Source of the DNA: Allopusillimonas sp008369125
GTDB taxonomy: Bacteria; Pseudomonadota; Gammaproteobacteria; Burkholderiales; Burkholderiaceae_B
Reading direction: 5' to 3'
DNA: 64,000 nucleotides
Assembly (NCBI RefSeq): GCF_008369125.1
Contig: NZ_VOAY01000001.1
Span: 930,001-994,000, forward strand
Below are positions 61,437 to 64,000 of this stretch, piece after piece. How positions within the stretch are numbered: position 1 is the stretch's first letter; each line of letters starts with the position of its first letter. Under the pieces are notes generated by a model. That model had not been told where the DNA came from and did not search any database. It worked only from the letters and a program-made list of their open reading frames with translations. Both the position numbers and the translations under genes were made by a program.

Positions 61437-62234
61437 TTACATTGCGGCGCACTGAGGAGCGGCGCCAAGCAGCTTCATCAAGCTCAGCGCATTGGGTATT
61501 GCTTCGCCACGCGCCGTATTGTCGAATATGCACCACACTTCACTGCCTGCTCGGTGCGCGTCGGTAATCTTCAAGGCTACTGCGTCGAGGAACACTTCGT
61601 CATAGGCTGAGTAGTATGTTTTTGGTGCACCGTGCAGACGGATATAAAGGGTATCAAGATGGCCCGCTGGCTCAACGTTTGGCACAGGCAATGGATGAGC
61701 GCGTACACACGCGATGCCTGCAGAGGTCATTAACGCTGCGGATGCGGGTGTAAACCAGCTTTCGTGGCGTGGCTCGCAGACCACTCGCACGTTCGTAAGC
61801 CTGCGTAGCATAGTAAAAAAATCGTTAGCTGCTGGCGGGTTCAGTGCAAGGCTAGGCGGAAGCTGCAATAGCAGACATCCCAATTTTTCGCCCAACGCAG
61901 TGACCCCGTCTAAAAATGCACGCATGGTTGAATCCGCGTTGCGCAGCCTGAGCGTATGGCTTATGGTGCGCGGGATCTTTACACTAAATTGGAAGCCGTC
62001 CGGTACGCTCGCTGCCCATCGTTCGTATGTTTTAGGCTGATGCGTGCGGTAAAAAGACGAGTTGACCTCAACCGCCGAAAACACCTGAGCATAGCGTTTA
62101 AGATGGCTGCCCTCAGTCGGGAAGATGTCGGTCACGGGGGACGCGAGCCCCCACCCGGCGCACCCTATTCGGATTAGCGGTGCAGTGTTGTCACTGGCTG
62201 GGCGAGTACTTGCGGTTCTCTTAGTCTTGGCCAA
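61437..62234 (-). CDS. DUF72 family protein
   Basis: A 265-residue TIM-barrel-like DUF72 protein: IRIGCAGWGLASP near the start, EVNSSFYRTHQPKTYERWAAS, FSVKIPRTISHTLRL and VWCIFDNTARGEAIPNAL. Function unknown. The best start is TTG 62234, preceded by a strong GGAGG six bases upstream. Confidence 0.9.
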   Translation of the reverse strand: MAKTKRTASTRPASDNTAPLIRIGCAGWGLASPVTDIFPTEGSHLKRYAQVFSAVEVNSSFYRTHQPKTYERWAASVPDGFQFSVKIPRTISHTLRLRNADSTMRAFLDGVTALGEKLGCLLLQLPPSLALNPPAANDFFTMLRRLTNVRVVCEPRHESWFTPASAALMTSAGIACVRAHPLPVPNVEPAGHLDTLYIRLHGAPKTYYSAYDEVFLDAVALKITDAHRAGSEVWCIFDNTARGEAIPNALSLMKLLGAAPQCAAM

Positions 62235-62483
62235 TTTTCCTCCCCATTCTGTATACGTGTTGGTTCGATGGCCACCTTGATCCTGTGCCTGAGCGTAAAA
62301 GGCCCCAACGCGGCGTCATCGAAGTTGCTCAGGGGTGTTCGCAGCCGACTACATTGCGACAGCCTTGCAAGCTAGATTCTATTAGCTTAGCAACTTTGAC
62401 TCTGCCAAACCAGACTACAACACACGTAAGTTGATAGTCAGTCTCGAGCTCTAGAAGCGTTGACCTGGATAGTTAGTGTTTCT

Positions 62484-64000
62484 TCACACTGCCCCTAACG
62501 CCATCTTTTTACGCTTCACCCAGGCCCCGATCAGACGATCTGCGGTAATGCCCAGAAACGCAATACACAAGCCTGCTACCAGGGCTTTGCCAATTTCATT
62601 GCCCGAACGTGCTGCGTTAATTTCAGCGCCCAGATCCTGTGTGCCTATTAATGCGGTGATGGCGACCATGAACAAGGCCATGAAGATAACCTGGTTCACG
62701 CCCAGCATAAGCTCTGGCAAGGCAATCGGTAGTTCCACTTTTATCAAGCGCTGCAGCCGGGTTGCCCCTTGTTGCGTTGCCGCCTCGATAATCGGTTTAG
62801 GTACGCCGCGTAAACCCAGGATGGTATAGCGTATCATCGGCACTACCGCGAACATCAACACCGCGATAATGGCAGACAAATCACTTACCTTGAACAACAT
62901 GACGACCGGAATCAGGTAAATAAAGGACGGAAAGGTTTGCAGAAAATCGCAGATGCCTGACGCAAAACGAGACCAGCCTGCGGTACGCGATGCGCCCAAC
63001 CCGATGACAAAGCCCACGCTTACACAAATGACGGCTGCCGTACCAATCATGTACAGCGTCGTCATCGTTTCAGGCCAAAGGCCCGTGGCTGCCGGGAATA
63101 ATATAAGCAAGCCAGCAATCAGCGCCACGGACCAACCGCCCAGGCGATAACCGACTAAAACGATCAGGGCAAGAAAAGTAACCCACGGGATGGCCAGGAA
63201 AAAATTACGTGTTGGAATTAATATTTCCATCAGCGTGAAATTGCGAAATGCCTGAACCGAATCATAAAGATGCAGGTTGATCCAGTCGATTCCGGCGTTC
63301 CAGTATGGGGCCGTGGTAATGCTGTGTTCATCAGACAATAGCGCCAGATCTGGCAGTACGCGTGCAAGCAAAACACTTACAAGAAAAAACACCAGTGCCA
63401 TCACCATGTAAGGATGACGTCGCCACCACGCCAGGGTTGGGTCTGTGTATTTCGGTGTCTTCAATGCGTAAGCACGGCTTAAACGGTCTAGCACCACAGC
63501 GATTACAACAATGGCAATGCCCTGCTCTAACGCCTCGCCCAGGCGCAGCGACTGTAGCGAGGTTAATAACTCACTGCCAAGGCCCGATGCACCAATTAGC
63601 GCCGCCAGCACAATCATGGCCAGGGTTTGCATAATGCCCTGGTTCAACCCAACCAAGAGCACGGAGCGCGCCGTTGGCATTTGTACCTTCCACAATAACT
63701 GCCAGCGCGTGCAGCCCATCATCTGGCCAGCCTCAAGTACTCCCTTTTGCACACTTTCCAGGCCTAGTGCAATGCAACGGGCAACAGGCGGTACCGCGAA
63801 CAAAGCCGTCGCGATCATGGCGGGTACATCGCCTACGCCATACAGCACCACAATAGGCACCAGGTACGCAAACGGCGGCATACTCTGCAAGATATCAAAC
63901 AGAGGTGTTATGGCACGTTTGAAACGCGAGCTTTTGCTCATCAATACGCCGGCCACCAGACCGATCAAAAACACCAAAGGTACGGTGATAAGCACAAGCG
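62484..64000 (-). CDS. ProW-like ABC transporter permease, N-terminus outside window
   Basis: At least 503 residues of a double-length permease of the glycine betaine/choline/quaternary-ammonium class. Two binding-protein-dependent transport domains are fused: MPPFAYLVPIVVLYGVGDVPAMIATALFAVPP in the first and FPSFIYLIPVVMLFKVSDLSAII in the second, with GATRLQRLIKVELPIALP as the EAA loop. It runs off the right end, so GTG 63995 is probably internal. ATP-binding and substrate proteins should lie beyond the window. Confidence 0.88.
   Translation of the reverse strand, partial: LVLITVPLVFLIGLVAGVLMSKSSRFKRAITPLFDILQSMPPFAYLVPIVVLYGVGDVPAMIATALFAVPPVARCIALGLESVQKGVLEAGQMMGCTRWQLLWKVQMPTARSVLLVGLNQGIMQTLAMIVLAALIGASGLGSELLTSLQSLRLGEALEQGIAIVVIAVVLDRLSRAYALKTPKYTDPTLAWWRRHPYMVMALVFFLVSVLLARVLPDLALLSDEHSITTAPYWNAGIDWINLHLYDSVQAFRNFTLMEILIPTRNFFLAIPWVTFLALIVLVGYRLGGWSVALIAGLLILFPAATGLWPETMTTLYMIGTAAVICVSVGFVIGLGASRTAGWSRFASGICDFLQTFPSFIYLIPVVMLFKVSDLSAIIAVLMFAVVPMIRYTILGLRGVPKPIIEAATQQGATRLQRLIKVELPIALPELMLGVNQVIFMALFMVAITALIGTQDLGAEINAARSGNEIGKALVAGLCIAFLGITADRLIGAWVKRKKMALGAV

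Noticed and set aside
1..64000. CRISPR arrays, tRNA or rRNA genes
   Set aside because: Read by eye for regular repeats and T-arm consensus; none found.

Overview
The window looks like chromosomal DNA of a betaproteobacterium, probably Burkholderiales and Alcaligenaceae-like. The grounds are the sdhAB order, a Cys-poor DksA of the beta type, a beta-type dif site, and the operon styles. No tRNA, rRNA or CRISPR array was seen, and no species is claimed.

Left part (1-4.6 kb): the end of sdhA, then sdhB, then 0.7 kb of AT-rich DNA, one unknown small protein, and a GGDEF-EAL cyclic-di-GMP enzyme.

Exopolysaccharide block (5-30 kb): a complete pelABCDEFG operon on the plus strand is followed by a separate PelA-hydrolase-like secreted protein. 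Next comes a GalE-type epimerase whose gate residue suggests UDP-GalNAc supply. After a degraded glycogen synthase fragment, dksA and a copZ-like gene, a complete pgaABCD operon runs on the minus strand with a CsgD/VpsT-like LuxR regulator behind it. Two different secreted cationic polysaccharides (Pel and PNAG) are thus encoded side by side next to a c-di-GMP enzyme. PelB carries an internal duplication, and the hydrolase domain of PelA looks catalytically degraded.

Terminus (30.1-31.4 kb): an integrase fragment, a hairpin repeat and a strong XerCD dif candidate at 31030-31057. Every KOPS-like octamer found by eye points toward dif from both sides, so the window appears to span the replication terminus.

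Fluoride block (32-49 kb, perhaps to 57 kb): three fluoride riboswitches lie within 13 kb. They precede (a) two tandem MutS-like ATPases, through a visible transcription terminator, (b) a six-gene complex I/hydrogenase-4-like membrane complex that has lost the nickel-site cysteines, and (c) crcB with a DUF190 gene and a histidine phosphatase. A second DUF190 gene, a HIT protein and an enolase with an unusual Mg-loop residue lie between dif and the first riboswitch. Fluoride poisons enolase and Mg-dependent phosphoryl enzymes, so the set reads as fluoride efflux plus protection or bypass of fluoride targets. A CNNM/CorC protein, an MFS carrier, a DUF4239 protein, an ArsB-family carrier, an MgtA-like P-type ATPase with an altered DKTGT motif, a TraR/DksA protein and a Met-rich Spy-like protein follow.

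Right end (57.6-64 kb): ordinary accessory genes: an APH/P-loop kinase fusion, a haloacid dehalogenase, a DUF411 protein, a LOG-family protein, a DUF72 protein, and a truncated ProW-like ABC permease running off the window.
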